Assembly (NCBI RefSeq): GCF_943736985.1
Contig: NZ_CALSFS010000003.1
Location: forward strand, 186,001-250,000
Origin: Clostridium sp. Marseille-Q2269
Lineage (GTDB): Bacteria > Bacillota > Clostridia > Clostridiales > Clostridiaceae
Length of the DNA stretch: 64,000 nucleotides
Direction: 5' to 3'
This document shows positions 1 through 8,680 of the stretch, piece by piece. The position numbers were made by a program, and so were the translations under genes. Numbering within the stretch: the first letter of the stretch is position 1; each line of letters begins with the position of its first letter. The notes beneath the pieces were generated by a model. The model was not told where the DNA came from. It saw only the letters and a list, made by a program, of their open reading frames with translations, and did no database searches.

Positions 1-81
1 TATGGAAGATCTGGTGGAATGGTTCCAGATCCATCAGATATCCTAGAAAAAGTTAAATCTATAGTAGGAGGTGTTAAATAA
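1..81 (+). CDS. 2-oxoacid:ferredoxin oxidoreductase alpha subunit, 3' end (partial)
   Basis: The frame is open from base 1 and gives the last 26 residues of a protein ending in GGVK. Its stop (TAA at 79-81) shares one base with the ATG of the next gene, so the two are translationally coupled. The beta and gamma subunits that follow make the alpha (pyruvate:ferredoxin oxidoreductase domain I/II-like) subunit the expected partner. The identity rests on context; too little sequence is present to confirm it. Confidence 0.7.
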   Translation, partial: YGRSGGMVPDPSDILEKVKSIVGGVK

Positions 82-830
82 TGGCTATAGTATATCAACC
101 ACCTAAAGCACTATTGGACGTTCCTACACATTATTGTCCAGGATGTACTCATGGTGTAATTCATAAATTAGTTGGAGAAGTAATTGACGAACTTGGAGTA
201 TTAGATAAAACAATCGGTGTTGCTCCAGTTGGATGTTCAGTTTTAGCATATAATTATTTTACTTGTGATATGTTTGAAGCTGCTCATGGTAGAGCTCCAG
301 CAGTTGCTACAGGTATAAAAAGAGCAAACCCAGATGCAGTGGTATTTACTTATCAAGGTGATGGAGACTTAGCTGCTATAGGTACAGCAGAAATAGTTCA
401 CATTGCAACTAGAGGGGAAAATGTTACAACAATATTTGTAAATAACTGTATATATGGAATGACAGGTGGACAAATGGCACCTACTACATTACCAAATCAA
501 GTAACAGAAACAACACCTTATGGAAGAGACACAAGCTATGCAGGATTCCCAATAAGAGTATCAGAAATGATAGCTACTTTAACAGGAGCTTGCTATGTAG
601 AAAGAGTATCTGTAGATACAGTTCCAAACATATTAAAAGCTAAAAAAGCTATAAAGAAAGCTTTCCAAAATCAAATAGATAAAAAAGGATTCTCTTTAGT
701 TGAAGTATTATCAATATGCCCAACTAACTGGGGGTTATCTCCTCAAGAATCTATGACTTGGTTAAGAGAAAACATGATTCCATACTATCCTCTTGGTGTT
801 AAGAAGGATACAACTGAGGAGGTGAAATAA
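81..830 (+). CDS. 2-oxoacid:ferredoxin oxidoreductase, TPP-binding beta subunit
   Basis: This 249-residue subunit binds thiamine pyrophosphate and carries out oxidative decarboxylation of a 2-oxoacid to an acyl-CoA, passing electrons to ferredoxin in the cytoplasm. Visible signs are the N-terminal CPGC (about residues 19-22), the TPP motif GDGD (about 93-96) and the NNCIYGMTGGQ loop that completes the Mg-TPP site. Length and order (alpha-beta-gamma) fit the VOR/KOR type of enzyme. In proteolytic clostridia such enzymes oxidise the 2-oxoacids made from branched-chain or aromatic amino acids in Stickland fermentation; substrate choice (2-oxoisovalerate versus 2-oxoglutarate) cannot be decided here. 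The start overlaps the upstream stop by one base and the gamma subunit begins 1 nt after its stop. Confidence 0.9.
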   Translation: MAIVYQPPKALLDVPTHYCPGCTHGVIHKLVGEVIDELGVLDKTIGVAPVGCSVLAYNYFTCDMFEAAHGRAPAVATGIKRANPDAVVFTYQGDGDLAAIGTAEIVHIATRGENVTTIFVNNCIYGMTGGQMAPTTLPNQVTETTPYGRDTSYAGFPIRVSEMIATLTGACYVERVSVDTVPNILKAKKAIKKAFQNQIDKKGFSLVEVLSICPTNWGLSPQESMTWLRENMIPYYPLGVKKDTTEEVK

Positions 831-831
831 T

Positions 832-1362
832 ATGGCAGCACAACAAATTATATTTGCAGGCTTTGGTGGCCAAGGTATATTATCAATGGGTAAATTTTTA
901 GCTTATGCAGGAATGGACTCAAACATGGAAGTTTCATGGTTGCCATCTTATGGTCCAGAAATGAGAGGAGGTACAGCTAACTGTTCTGTAGTTCTATCTG
1001 ATACACCAGTTGGATCACCAATAGTAACTAAACCAGATACAATAGTTGTAATGAATAGACCTTCTCTAGATAAATTTGAAGACAAAGTAGCATCAGGTGG
1101 ATTAATTATATTAGATTCTGACTTAGTTGACAGAATGCCAAAGAGAGATGACGTGAAAGTTATAGCTATACCAGCTCAATCTGAAGGAGACAAAATAGGT
1201 AGCAAAAAAATAGCTAACATGGTTCTTTTAGGAGCTCTTGTAAAAGAAACAGGAATAGTTACTATGGACGAAATAACAGCATCATTAAAAGATCATGGTA
1301 AAGAAGCGTTCTTTGAATCAAATAAAGCAGCTCTTAAAGCTGGAGAAAAATACGTAAAATAA
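832..1362 (+). CDS. 2-oxoacid:ferredoxin oxidoreductase, gamma subunit
   Basis: The 176-residue product has the family's glycine-rich N-terminus (GFGGQG, about residues 10-15) followed by the LPSYGPEMRGGTANC segment typical of the POR/VOR gamma domain, which helps bind CoA and complete the complex. It starts 1 nt after the beta stop, with a ribosome site (GAGGTGA) inside the end of the beta gene, so the three subunits are made together. A stem-loop with a T tract follows at once, making this the last gene of the operon. Confidence 0.9.
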   Translation: MAAQQIIFAGFGGQGILSMGKFLAYAGMDSNMEVSWLPSYGPEMRGGTANCSVVLSDTPVGSPIVTKPDTIVVMNRPSLDKFEDKVASGGLIILDSDLVDRMPKRDDVKVIAIPAQSEGDKIGSKKIANMVLLGALVKETGIVTMDEITASLKDHGKEAFFESNKAALKAGEKYVK

Positions 1363-1375
1363 TAGATAAAATATT

Positions 1376-1408
1376 GCCAGTGAAGATGCTTTCTTCACTG
1401 GCTTTTTA
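1376..1408 (+). terminator. Rho-independent terminator after the oxidoreductase operon
   Basis: An 11-bp perfect stem (GCCAGTGAAGA with its complement, 5-nt loop) is followed by a T-rich tail. Confidence 0.9.
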
Positions 1409-1429
1409 TATTTTCACTTATGTTTCCTA

Positions 1430-1458
1430 TTGTTAGAAGTAGTAAACTATAATATAAT
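1430..1458 (+). promoter_or_regulatory. Predicted sigma-A promoter of glmM
   Basis: TTGTTA at 1430-1435 and TATAAT at 1453-1458 are separated by 17 bp, just downstream of the terminator and about 38 bp before the glmM start. Confidence 0.55.
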
Positions 1459-1495
1459 ATCTATGTGTATTTAAAAAATAGGAGTGATGAATTAC

Positions 1496-2845
1496 ATGGG
1501 ACGAATATTCGGAACGGATGGAGTCAGAGGAATAGCCAATAAAGAACTAACAACTGACTTAGCATATAAATTAGGAAAAGCAGGAGCTTTTATATTAACT
1601 GAAGGGGCACATAGGCCCCAAATACTTGTAGGTATGGATACAAGAATATCAGGGGATATGCTAGAGAGTGCTTTAGTTGCAGGTATATTATCTGTAGGAG
1701 CAGAAGCCATTTGTGTAGGTGTAATACCCACACCAGCTATTGCATATTTAACAAGAAAATATAATGCAGATGCAGGAGTTGTTATTTCCGCATCACATAA
1801 TCCAGTAGAATACAACGGTATAAAATTTTTTAATAAAAATGGATATAAATTATCAGATCAATTAGAGGATAATATACAAGCTTTGATAGAAAGTAATTTC
1901 AAAGATGTTCCAATTTTAGTTGGAGAAAATATAGGAAGAAAAATTGAAGAAGAGGGAGAAGCTATAAGAGATTACATAGATTTTGCTAAATCAACTATAA
2001 AAGGAGATTTAAAAGGATTAAAAGTAGCCTTAGATTGTGCTAACGGAGCATCATATATAACATCTGTAGAAGCTTTTAAAGAACTAGGAGCAGAAGTTCA
2101 TGTTATAAACAATAAACCTGATGGCATAAATATAAACAAAAAATGTGGATCAACACATCCAGAAGATCTTATGGAATATGTAGTTAAAAATAATTGCCAC
2201 TTAGGATTAGCTTTTGATGGAGACGCAGATAGATGTCTAGCAATAGATGAAAAAGGTAATCTAGTAAATGGAGACTTCATATTAGCTATATGTGGTAAGG
2301 AACTAAAAAAACAAGGCAAGTTAAACAAAAACACTGTAGTAGTTACTGTAATGAGTAATTTAGGGTTAGATATAGCAATGAAAAGGGAAAAAATAAATAC
2401 TGTAAAAACTAAAGTGGGAGACAGATATGTTTTAGAAGAAATGCTTAAAAATGATTATGTAATAGGGGGAGAGCAATCAGGACATATTATATTCTCAGAT
2501 TTTAATACTACAGGGGATGGTCTTGTAACTGCTCTACAAGTAGCTCATATTGTAAAAGAAAGCGGAAAAACTTTCTCAGAATTATGTTCTATAATGAAAG
2601 AATTACCACAGGTTTTAGTTAATGCTGTAGTTCCAAATGATAAAAAAGATATTTATTTAAAAGATGAAGAAATAAAATCTAAAATAGATAAAATAACAAA
2701 AGATTTAGATGGATGCGGAAGAGTACTTATAAGACCTTCAGGTACAGAACCTTTAGTAAGAGTAATGCTTGAAGGAGAAAATCAAGAAGAAATAGATAAA
2801 TTAGCACATAATTTAGCTAAACTAATAGAAGATAAAGTAAAATAA
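1496..2845 (+). CDS. glmM: Phosphoglucosamine mutase GlmM
   Basis: GlmM interconverts glucosamine-6-phosphate and glucosamine-1-phosphate, feeding UDP-N-acetylglucosamine for peptidoglycan. The protein begins [12 protein letters not shown], the invariant GlmM N-terminus, and has the phosphoserine loop ISASHNP near residue 100, the metal-binding DGDADR near 240 and the phosphate-binding RPSGTEP near 400. I chose ATG 1496 (449 residues, normal for the family) because the GGAG at 1481-1484 lies 11 nt before it; the upstream GTG 1484 and ATG 1487 sit on or against the Shine-Dalgarno. It shares a neighbourhood with glmS, the preceding step in the pathway, but has its own promoter and terminator. 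Confidence 0.97.
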   Translation: MGRIFGTDGVRGIANKELTTDLAYKLGKAGAFILTEGAHRPQILVGMDTRISGDMLESALVAGILSVGAEAICVGVIPTPAIAYLTRKYNADAGVVISASHNPVEYNGIKFFNKNGYKLSDQLEDNIQALIESNFKDVPILVGENIGRKIEEEGEAIRDYIDFAKSTIKGDLKGLKVALDCANGASYITSVEAFKELGAEVHVINNKPDGININKKCGSTHPEDLMEYVVKNNCHLGLAFDGDADRCLAIDEKGNLVNGDFILAICGKELKKQGKLNKNTVVVTVMSNLGLDIAMKREKINTVKTKVGDRYVLEEMLKNDYVIGGEQSGHIIFSDFNTTGDGLVTALQVAHIVKESGKTFSELCSIMKELPQVLVNAVVPNDKKDIYLKDEEIKSKIDKITKDLDGCGRVLIRPSGTEPLVRVMLEGENQEEIDKLAHNLAKLIEDKVK

Positions 2846-2854
2846 TAAAATATA

Positions 2855-2898
2855 AAAATAGTTTATAATTAACTTTGATTATAAACTATTTTTATATT
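2855..2898 (+). terminator. Terminator after glmM
   Basis: A 15-bp AT-rich inverted repeat (AAAATAGTTTATAAT and complement) with an 8-nt loop runs into a T-rich tract. Confidence 0.8.
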
Positions 2899-2995
2899 TT
2901 TTATTATGTTTTAAAATTTATTATAATAGAAAAAATTAAGAATAATTAGTATAATATATTAAATGAAAAAAATATATATTTAGGAGATATAAATT

Positions 2996-3643
2996 ATGAT
3001 AAATACAATAATTTTTGATATGGATGGGGTAATGATAGATACAGAACCATTATCCTTTGAAAGCAGTAAAATCTTATTAAAAATGTATAATAAAGATTAT
3101 ACTGAAGAGTTTCATAAAGCTTGTATGGGTCGTAGCATGGCTGAAGTAATAAAAAGAACTATAAATGAATACCAGTTAAAGGAAAATGAAGAAGATTTAT
3201 TAGAAAAAAGAAATGAAATATATATGAACATTGCTTTAGAAAAAGCAGAACCTATAAATGGTTTATTTGAATTATTGGAGTATATAAAGAATTCAAATAT
3301 AAAATGTGCAGTAGCAACAGGTAGTAACAGAAAAATAGCAGAACTTCTACTAAAAAAATTAGGAATACTAGATTATTTTCAATTTATTTTACCAGGAGAT
3401 GAAATGGAAAAATCAAAGCCAGATCCTTGGCCTTATTTGGAGGTTATGAGAAGATTAAATTCTTTGAGCAAAGAGACAATTATTATGGAGGATTCTATAA
3501 ATGGGATAAAATCAGCCATAGCTGCAGGATGTAATGTTATTGCAATAAATAGTATATGGGAAGATAAGAACACAAAAGAAATAATATCATTTGAAAAAGA
3601 CTTAAAAGGAGTTAAAGATATAATAAGAAGTTTAATAAAATAA
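2996..3643 (+). CDS. HAD-superfamily phosphatase / beta-phosphoglucomutase-like hydrolase
   Basis: A 215-residue cytoplasmic HAD enzyme. Motif I is DMDGVMID at residues 8-15 (Asp8 nucleophile, Asp10 acid/base), motif II is the ATGS near residue 103, motif III is the lysine in EKSKPDP, and motif IV is EDSINGI. The helical cap between motifs I and II makes it subfamily I, like phosphoglycolate phosphatase, beta-phosphoglucomutase and 2-deoxyglucose-6-phosphatase. The true substrate cannot be read from sequence; position between glmM and glmS suggests, but does not prove, a sugar phosphate. The start has an AGGAGAT site 8 nt upstream. Confidence 0.88.
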   Translation: MINTIIFDMDGVMIDTEPLSFESSKILLKMYNKDYTEEFHKACMGRSMAEVIKRTINEYQLKENEEDLLEKRNEIYMNIALEKAEPINGLFELLEYIKNSNIKCAVATGSNRKIAELLLKKLGILDYFQFILPGDEMEKSKPDPWPYLEVMRRLNSLSKETIIMEDSINGIKSAIAAGCNVIAINSIWEDKNTKEIISFEKDLKGVKDIIRSLIK

Positions 3644-3691
3644 TAAACATTAATGAAATATAGACAGATATAATATTCATAAAAAATTAAG

Positions 3692-3720
3692 TTAACAAAC
3701 GAAAATTAAAATGCTATAAT
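3692..3720 (+). promoter_or_regulatory. Predicted sigma-A promoter of glmS
   Basis: TTAACA at 3692-3697 and TATAAT at 3715-3720 have the ideal 17-bp spacer. Transcription should start near 3727, about 25 nt before the ribozyme cleavage site, leaving the short 5' leader typical of glmS ribozymes. Confidence 0.75.
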
Positions 3721-3750
3721 GTATTAGGAAGAAAGTTAAAAGGTTATAAA

Positions 3751-4220
3751 AGCGCCAGAACTTAAGTAATAAACTTATGTAATATATGAATTAATTGATG
3801 GGTATAAAATTCAAAATTTAGAGTAAATAGAAAACTTAGATTCATATCTAAGTAGTTTTATTGACTAAATTGAGTATTGAATACAACATATAGTTTAGTT
3901 CAATATAAATAAGTTTGACAATCTAAATTTAAAATTTGGAGTATATATGGGGAAATTTACATTAGCATCTGAGTAAGTTCCACTAAGCCAAATTAAAAAT
4001 TTGGAGTGTATATAGGAAACTCAGATTAGTATCTGAGTAAGTTCCACTAATACCAAATTAAAAATTTGGAGTGTCACTTAAGTTGACGAGGATATAGGAG
4101 TATCGAAATTTCGGCGGATATCCTATGGGATCTCACAGCCCTAGAAGCTATAATAAAAGTTAGAAGTAATTCTAATTACAAAAAAGCTTTAGTGAGGACT
4201 TTCTTCTTAAATTATTTATA
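3751..4220 (+). ncRNA. glmS ribozyme-riboswitch (glucosamine-6-phosphate activated), with enlarged P1 region
   Basis: The conserved core is split. The 5' part is AGCGCCAGAACTTAAGT at 3751-3767, with self-cleavage expected between A3751 and G3752. The 3' part starts with ACTTAAGTTGACGAGG at 4076 and continues with TATCGAAATTTCGGCGGATA (P3/pseudoknot core) and a P4-like AAAGCTTTAGTGAGGACTTT. The palindromic ACTTAAGT halves at 3760-3767 and 4076-4083 can pair as P1. In known glmS ribozymes, glucosamine-6-phosphate binding triggers cleavage and RNase J decay of the message, a negative feedback on GlmS. The element lies directly before glmS. The 308 nt between the P1 strands is unusual and holds tandem hairpin repeats. 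The 3' end is approximate. Confidence 0.93.
3814..4075 (+). repeat. Tandem imperfect repeats (53-66 bp period) inside the glmS ribozyme P1 loop
   Basis: Copies begin with AAATTTGGAGT or a variant at about 3814, 3867, 3932, 3998 and 4062 (the last truncated), giving steps of 53, 65, 66 and 64 bp. The third and fourth copies are the most alike; the first two are degenerate. Each clear unit can form small hairpins: CTCAGAT/ATCTGAG at 4020-4037, with its homologue CTTAGAT/ATCTAAG at 3836-3853, and CCAAATT/AATTTGG at the unit boundaries. Confidence 0.85.
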
Positions 4221-4241
4221 TAGTCTAAGGAGGATTTTTTT

Positions 4242-6068
4242 ATGTGCGGAATCGTAGGATACGTAGGATTTAGAAAGGCAACGGATGTAATTGTAGAGGG
4301 ATTGTCAAAATTGGAGTATAGAGGATATGACTCTGCTGGAATTGCTGTTAATGACGGAAAAGAAATAGAATGTCAAAAATACAAAGGTAGATTAAAAGTA
4401 TTAAGTGATCATTTAGAAACTAAGCCTATGGATGGAACTATAGGAATAGGACACACAAGATGGGCTACTCATGGAGTGCCATCTGATGTAAATTCACATC
4501 CACATTTAAATATGGACGAGACAATCGCTGTAGTTCATAATGGTATAATTGAAAATTATATGGAAATAAAAGAATGGTTAATTTCTAAAGGTGTAGAATT
4601 TAAATCAGATACAGATACTGAAGTAATAGCTCATTTAGTTGATCATTATTATAAAGGAGATATATTACAAGCAGTATTTAAAGCTATAAAAAAATTTAGA
4701 GGAGCTTACGCACTAGGAGTAGTTTGTAAGGATGAACCAGAAAAATTAGTAGCTGTAAGAAAAGACAGCCCATTAATAGTAGGAATTGGAGAAAATGAGA
4801 ATTTTATTGCTTCTGACGTACCAGCTATTTTAAAATATACTAGAGATGTATATTTCTTAGATAATGGAGAAGTAGTTACTTTAGAAAAAAACAAAATAAC
4901 AATTTATAATGAAAAAGAAGAACAAGTATCAAAAGAACCTTGTCATGTAATGTGGGATGTAGAAGCAGCATCTAAAGGTGGATATGATCACTTCATGATA
5001 AAAGAAATAAATGAACAACCAACAGGTATAAAAGAAACTTTAGTTAGAAGATTAGATGAAAATGGTAAGATTAAATTAGATGATATAAAATTAACAAAAG
5101 AAGATTTAGATGATATAAATAAAGTTTATATCGTTGCTTGTGGAACTGCATATAATGCTGGAATAACAGGAAGGTATGCTATTGAAAGATTTGCAAAAAT
5201 AGCTGTAGAAACAGATGTGGCTTCAGAATTTAGATATAGAAATCCATTTATAGACCATAAAACATTAATTATTGTTGTAAGTCAATCAGGGGAAACAGCA
5301 GATACTTTAGCAGTTGTAAGAGAAGGAAAAGAAAAAGGAGCTAGAGTTTTAGCTATTACTAATGTTGTAGGTTCTTCTATAGCGAGAGAATCAGATGATG
5401 TATTCTATACTTGGGCAGGTCCTGAAGTAGCAGTTGCATCAACTAAAGCATATACAACTCAACTTGTAGCATTGTATATGATAGCACTAGATATGGGACT
5501 TAAGAGAGGAACAATCACTGAAGAGTATTATAATAATATAATCAATGAATTAAAACTTATACCTGAAAAAGTACAAAAAATACTTGATCAACATGATGAA
5601 ATAAAAGAAATAGCAAATGAGATAAAAGATAAAGAACATGCATTTTATATAGGAAGAGGTTTAGACTATAACCTTTCATTAGAAGGTTCTTTAAAAATAA
5701 AAGAAATATCTTATATGCATGCAGAAGCTTTTGCTGCAGGTGAATTAAAACATGGTACTATAGCTCTTATTGAAGAAGAAACACCAGTTGTAGCTACAAT
5801 GACTCAAACAGAATTATTTGAGAAAAGTGTTTCTAATATAAAAGAAGTTAAATCAAGAGGAGCACATGTTATTGCTATAACTCAAGAAGGAAACAAAGAA
5901 GTAGAACAAGTAGCAGATAGAGTAATTTATATACCAAGAACAGAGGATATATTACAAACAATCATTGCTGTAGTTCCTCATCAATTATTAGCATATTATG
6001 TGGCAGTATTAAAAGGCCGTGATGTGGATAAGCCAAGAAATTTAGCTAAATCTGTTACAGTTGAATAA
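4242..6068 (+). CDS. glmS: Glutamine-fructose-6-phosphate aminotransferase GlmS
   Basis: GlmS makes glucosamine-6-phosphate from fructose-6-phosphate and glutamine, the committed step of amino-sugar and peptidoglycan precursor synthesis. The 608-residue protein has the expected order: an N-terminal class II glutamine amidotransferase domain with Cys2 as nucleophile (MCGIVGYVG), HTRWATHG and NGIIEN motifs, then two SIS domains with CGTAYNAG near residue 300 and SQSGETADT near 349, ending in the invariant KPRNLAKSVTVE tail. The ATG has a clear AAGGAGG site. The glmS ribozyme upstream indicates feedback by its own product. It is transcribed alone, with a hairpin after it. Confidence 0.98.
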   Translation: MCGIVGYVGFRKATDVIVEGLSKLEYRGYDSAGIAVNDGKEIECQKYKGRLKVLSDHLETKPMDGTIGIGHTRWATHGVPSDVNSHPHLNMDETIAVVHNGIIENYMEIKEWLISKGVEFKSDTDTEVIAHLVDHYYKGDILQAVFKAIKKFRGAYALGVVCKDEPEKLVAVRKDSPLIVGIGENENFIASDVPAILKYTRDVYFLDNGEVVTLEKNKITIYNEKEEQVSKEPCHVMWDVEAASKGGYDHFMIKEINEQPTGIKETLVRRLDENGKIKLDDIKLTKEDLDDINKVYIVACGTAYNAGITGRYAIERFAKIAVETDVASEFRYRNPFIDHKTLIIVVSQSGETADTLAVVREGKEKGARVLAITNVVGSSIARESDDVFYTWAGPEVAVASTKAYTTQLVALYMIALDMGLKRGTITEEYYNNIINELKLIPEKVQKILDQHDEIKEIANEIKDKEHAFYIGRGLDYNLSLEGSLKIKEISYMHAEAFAAGELKHGTIALIEEETPVVATMTQTELFEKSVSNIKEVKSRGAHVIAITQEGNKEVEQVADRVIYIPRTEDILQTIIAVVPHQLLAYYVAVLKGRDVDKPRNLAKSVTVE

Positions 6069-6110
6069 AAAGAGGAAAAACTTGTTCAAATATAAAATAT
6101 TTTTTTTAAA

Positions 6111-6146
6111 TGGGCTACGGCACTAATTTTTTAGTGCCACAGCCCA
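6111..6146. terminator. Hairpin between convergent glmS and the coat gene, probably bidirectional terminator
   Basis: A long stem is formed by TGGGCT and GGCACTAA with their complements around a 4-nt loop. T-rich and A-rich flanks are on the left side; the right flank is less T-rich, so plus-strand termination is weaker than usual. Confidence 0.6.
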
Positions 6147-6168
6147 TTACTCATATAAGTATATTAAA

Positions 6169-6648
6169 TTATTGAGGGTTATACATACCTTTACTTTCCA
6201 TATATTTAAATATAGATTCACCGTGTTCTTGTTCTTCTTTTTGAATATGATTTAGAACATTTCTAATATTAGCATCTCTAAATTCAAATATAGCTGTGTC
6301 ATAAGTTGATGAAACATATTTTTCTGTGGCTAAAAGGTCAGTACATAAATCAGCATCATTTTTATTGTATAAACCAGTTCCTTCATTAGATTTCATTTGT
6401 GAATTTTGTTGTTGGTTATTTGATTGTTGACCACCTTGTTGTTGATTAACATTTGGAACTTGACCATTTAAAATTTGAGTTACGCTATCTAAATGTTGTT
6501 GTTCTTGTTGTGCATTATTTAGAAATAATTGTTTCAACTCAGGGTCTTTTGATTGATTTGCATAATTTGTATATTTCTTAATACATAATTCCTCGTGGCT
6601 TTTTTGATCTTCTAAAAGATATTTTTCTTTTTGAGTTAAATTTGTCAT
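6169..6648 (-). CDS. Spore coat protein, CotF family
   Basis: A 159-residue soluble protein of the coat F family, whose members are assembled into the spore coat. Two helical, ferritin-like halves (about residues 1-60 and 95-155, the first with KSHEELCIKKYTNYA and the second with LLATEKYVSSTYDTAIFE) are separated by a Gln/Asn-rich low-complexity linker (about residues 65-90). I start it at ATG 6648 because AGGAGG lies 8 nt upstream; the longer frame would place the start on the ribosome site itself. Expression in the mother cell is expected from the family; I did not identify a sigma-E or sigma-K promoter. Confidence 0.85.
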   Translation of the reverse strand: MTNLTQKEKYLLEDQKSHEELCIKKYTNYANQSKDPELKQLFLNNAQQEQQHLDSVTQILNGQVPNVNQQQGGQQSNNQQQNSQMKSNEGTGLYNKNDADLCTDLLATEKYVSSTYDTAIFEFRDANIRNVLNHIQKEEQEHGESIFKYMESKGMYNPQ

Positions 6649-6840
6649 AATAAGCACCTCCTATATTTATCATTTATTTATAGGGAGCAAATTATTCATA
6701 TTTTAAGAAAATAATTTTATTATCCTAGTGTATTTAACAATTCAGAACTAAAGATATATTAGTTTTTAAATAAAGATTTATATCCATATAAAAGTATAAA
6801 AAATAAATGTTGACAAAGCACAATTATGTTAAAAATCAAA

Positions 6841-6874
6841 ATAGGTGAGTAGAAGTATTACTTTTACTCACCTA
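6841..6874 (-). terminator. Terminator of the symporter gene
   Basis: A stem-loop (AGGTGAGTA with its complement, further pairing inside) lies 20 bp past the stop of the minus-strand symporter, followed on that strand by a T-rich stretch. Confidence 0.8.
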
Positions 6875-6893
6875 TGTTATATGAACTATTTAA

Positions 6894-8102
6894 TTAACCT
6901 TCATGATTTGGCTGAACAGTATTATTTGCTTCAACTTGTTTTGAATTCTTTTTATTAAGTTTCTTTTGTATAGCATCCACAATCATTGCTACAGCTTGGT
7001 CTCCAGAAACGTTGCAAGCAGTACCAAAACTATCTTGAGCAATATATAAAGCAATCATTAATCCAAGTAAAGCTTCATTAAAGCCTAATATAGATTTAAG
7101 TATGCCAAGAGCTGCCATTACTGCACCACCAGGAACACCAGGGGCTGCTACCATAGTTATACCCAACATAGCGATAAAACCAGCCATTTGAGGTATACTT
7201 ATAGGCATCCCATTTAACATCATAACAGCTAAAGCACATATAGTTAAAGTAATAGTACTTCCTGATAAATGTACAGTTGCACATAGAGGAATAACAAAAT
7301 CTCTGATACCTTTAGTAACTCCTATTTGTTCTGAACATTGAACATTAACAGGAATAGTTGCAGCAGAAGATTGAGTTCCTAAAGCGGTAAGATAGCCCTT
7401 AAGTTGTATTTTTAATGATTTAAAAGGATTTTTACCAGCAATAGATCCTCCTACAGAGAATTGCAAAATTAGCATAATCCAATGTAAAGCAAGTATAATT
7501 ATAAATACTTTCCAGAATACCTTTAAAACAGTTGACACTTCACCAGTGTAAGCTAAATTTGCGAATATACCTAGTATGTGAAGTGGAAGTAGTGGTATAA
7601 CAACATTTTCAATAGTTTTTGTGATTATTTCTTGAAATCCTATAGCTACATCCTTTAAAGTTTTATTTTGTATTTTTGCAATACCAAGTCCTAATATGAA
7701 TGCAAATATAAGAGCAGTCATAACATCCATCATAGGTGGAATCTTAACTTCAAAGAAAGGATCTAAGGCTTTTCTTGCTTTTTCTAAGTGGGTACTACTA
7801 GTTATAATAGATGGTAACAATGTTCTACCAACGAATAAAGCAGAAAAACCAGATACTAATGTAAATAAATAAGCTAGACCAACAGTAATGCCTAACAATT
7901 TTCCAGCTCCGTGTCCAAGTTCAGCTATACCCGCAACAATAAATCCTAGGATTATTAAAGGTATAAGAAATCCTAAGAATTCTCCAAATATAGAACTAAA
8001 AGTTCTAAATATGCGTATAACAGGAACTGGTGTAAAACTACCTATTAGAATACCTAAAATAATAGCGATGATGATTTTGGGTATTAACCCTAATTTTTTC
8101 AT
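6894..8102 (-). CDS. Dicarboxylate/amino acid:cation symporter (DAACS family)
   Basis: A 402-residue integral membrane protein with about eight hydrophobic segments plus re-entrant loops. Family signatures are the serine-rich TQSSAATIP (re-entrant loop HP1) and NVSGDQAVAMIVD (TM8, substrate-binding Asp), which match the GltP/SdcS/SstT fold. It would take up an acidic or small neutral amino acid, or a C4-dicarboxylate, with Na+ or H+; the substrate cannot be assigned. The start at 8102 has a GGGGGAT site 8 nt upstream. It is a single-gene unit with its own terminator and a long AT-rich upstream region. Confidence 0.88.
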   Translation of the reverse strand: MKKLGLIPKIIIAIILGILIGSFTPVPVIRIFRTFSSIFGEFLGFLIPLIILGFIVAGIAELGHGAGKLLGITVGLAYLFTLVSGFSALFVGRTLLPSIITSSTHLEKARKALDPFFEVKIPPMMDVMTALIFAFILGLGIAKIQNKTLKDVAIGFQEIITKTIENVVIPLLPLHILGIFANLAYTGEVSTVLKVFWKVFIIILALHWIMLILQFSVGGSIAGKNPFKSLKIQLKGYLTALGTQSSAATIPVNVQCSEQIGVTKGIRDFVIPLCATVHLSGSTITLTICALAVMMLNGMPISIPQMAGFIAMLGITMVAAPGVPGGAVMAALGILKSILGFNEALLGLMIALYIAQDSFGTACNVSGDQAVAMIVDAIQKKLNKKNSKQVEANNTVQPNHEG

Positions 8103-8621
8103 GGATATTATCCCCCTTTTTACACATTGAAGTGATTAATATTAAATTATAAGATTTTTAAATAATATAACTAATATAATATTAAAATTAATATAATTAT
8201 TAAATAGTATGGTTTATATAATAATATGTAATTAATTTTTAAAATATATATGATGTTAATAAATATTAAAAATGTATTTTTTTAATAAAAATAATGTTTT
8301 AAAACAATATGTATATAAATATCAAATAATGTTATTACTGTTCCATTTTTAGGAAAAGTATACCATATATAAAGGCATATTTCAATTGAAACAAGTGAAA
8401 TATTTTTAATATTTTAAACATTTATATTATTATATGTAAATTAATGAATAGTTAAGGTTGAAATAGATAATAAAATGGAATATATATCTACAAAATAAGT
8501 TGCAATTAAAAAAATGTTATAATTTATTTTACATAAAAACTGAATAATTTTAAGACTTTATTTATAATAAAGATTAGATAAATTTTAAAATATAAAAGTA
8601 AATATAAAGTTAAAAAAGATA
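8103..8621. other. AT-rich intergenic region between divergent genes, no gene seen
   Basis: This stretch separates the symporter (minus) from rpsD (plus). It contains many TAATATAAT-like words that could serve as promoters for the symporter and a short palindrome TTTCAATTGAAA near 8381-8392, but no open frame with a ribosome site and no recognisable RNA. Confidence 0.6.
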
Positions 8622-8651
8622 TTGAAAGTCATTTTCAATTCGTGCTATAAT
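8622..8651 (+). promoter_or_regulatory. rpsD promoter overlapped by a Fur/Zur-like 7-1-7 operator
   Basis: TTGAAA at 8622-8627 and TATAAT at 8646-8651 are 18 bp apart. The sequence TGAAAGT-C-ATTTTCA at 8623-8637 is a near-perfect 7-1-7 inverted repeat that agrees with the Fur-family consensus TGATAAT-N-ATTATCA at 11 of its 14 defined positions. It covers the -35 element, as expected for a repressor site. The match is by eye and may be Fur, Zur or PerR-like. Confidence 0.5.
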
Positions 8652-8680
8652 ATAAATAGTTTTTATGAAAACTATTATCG

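Noticed and set aside
3814-4075. Possible CRISPR-like array or coding repeats before glmS
   Set aside because: Units of 53-66 bp are imperfect with no unique spacers and lie inside the ribozyme; no cas genes are present.
6111-6146. Long hairpin after glmS as a riboswitch
   Set aside because: It lies between convergent genes and pairs as a simple stem; a terminator explains it.
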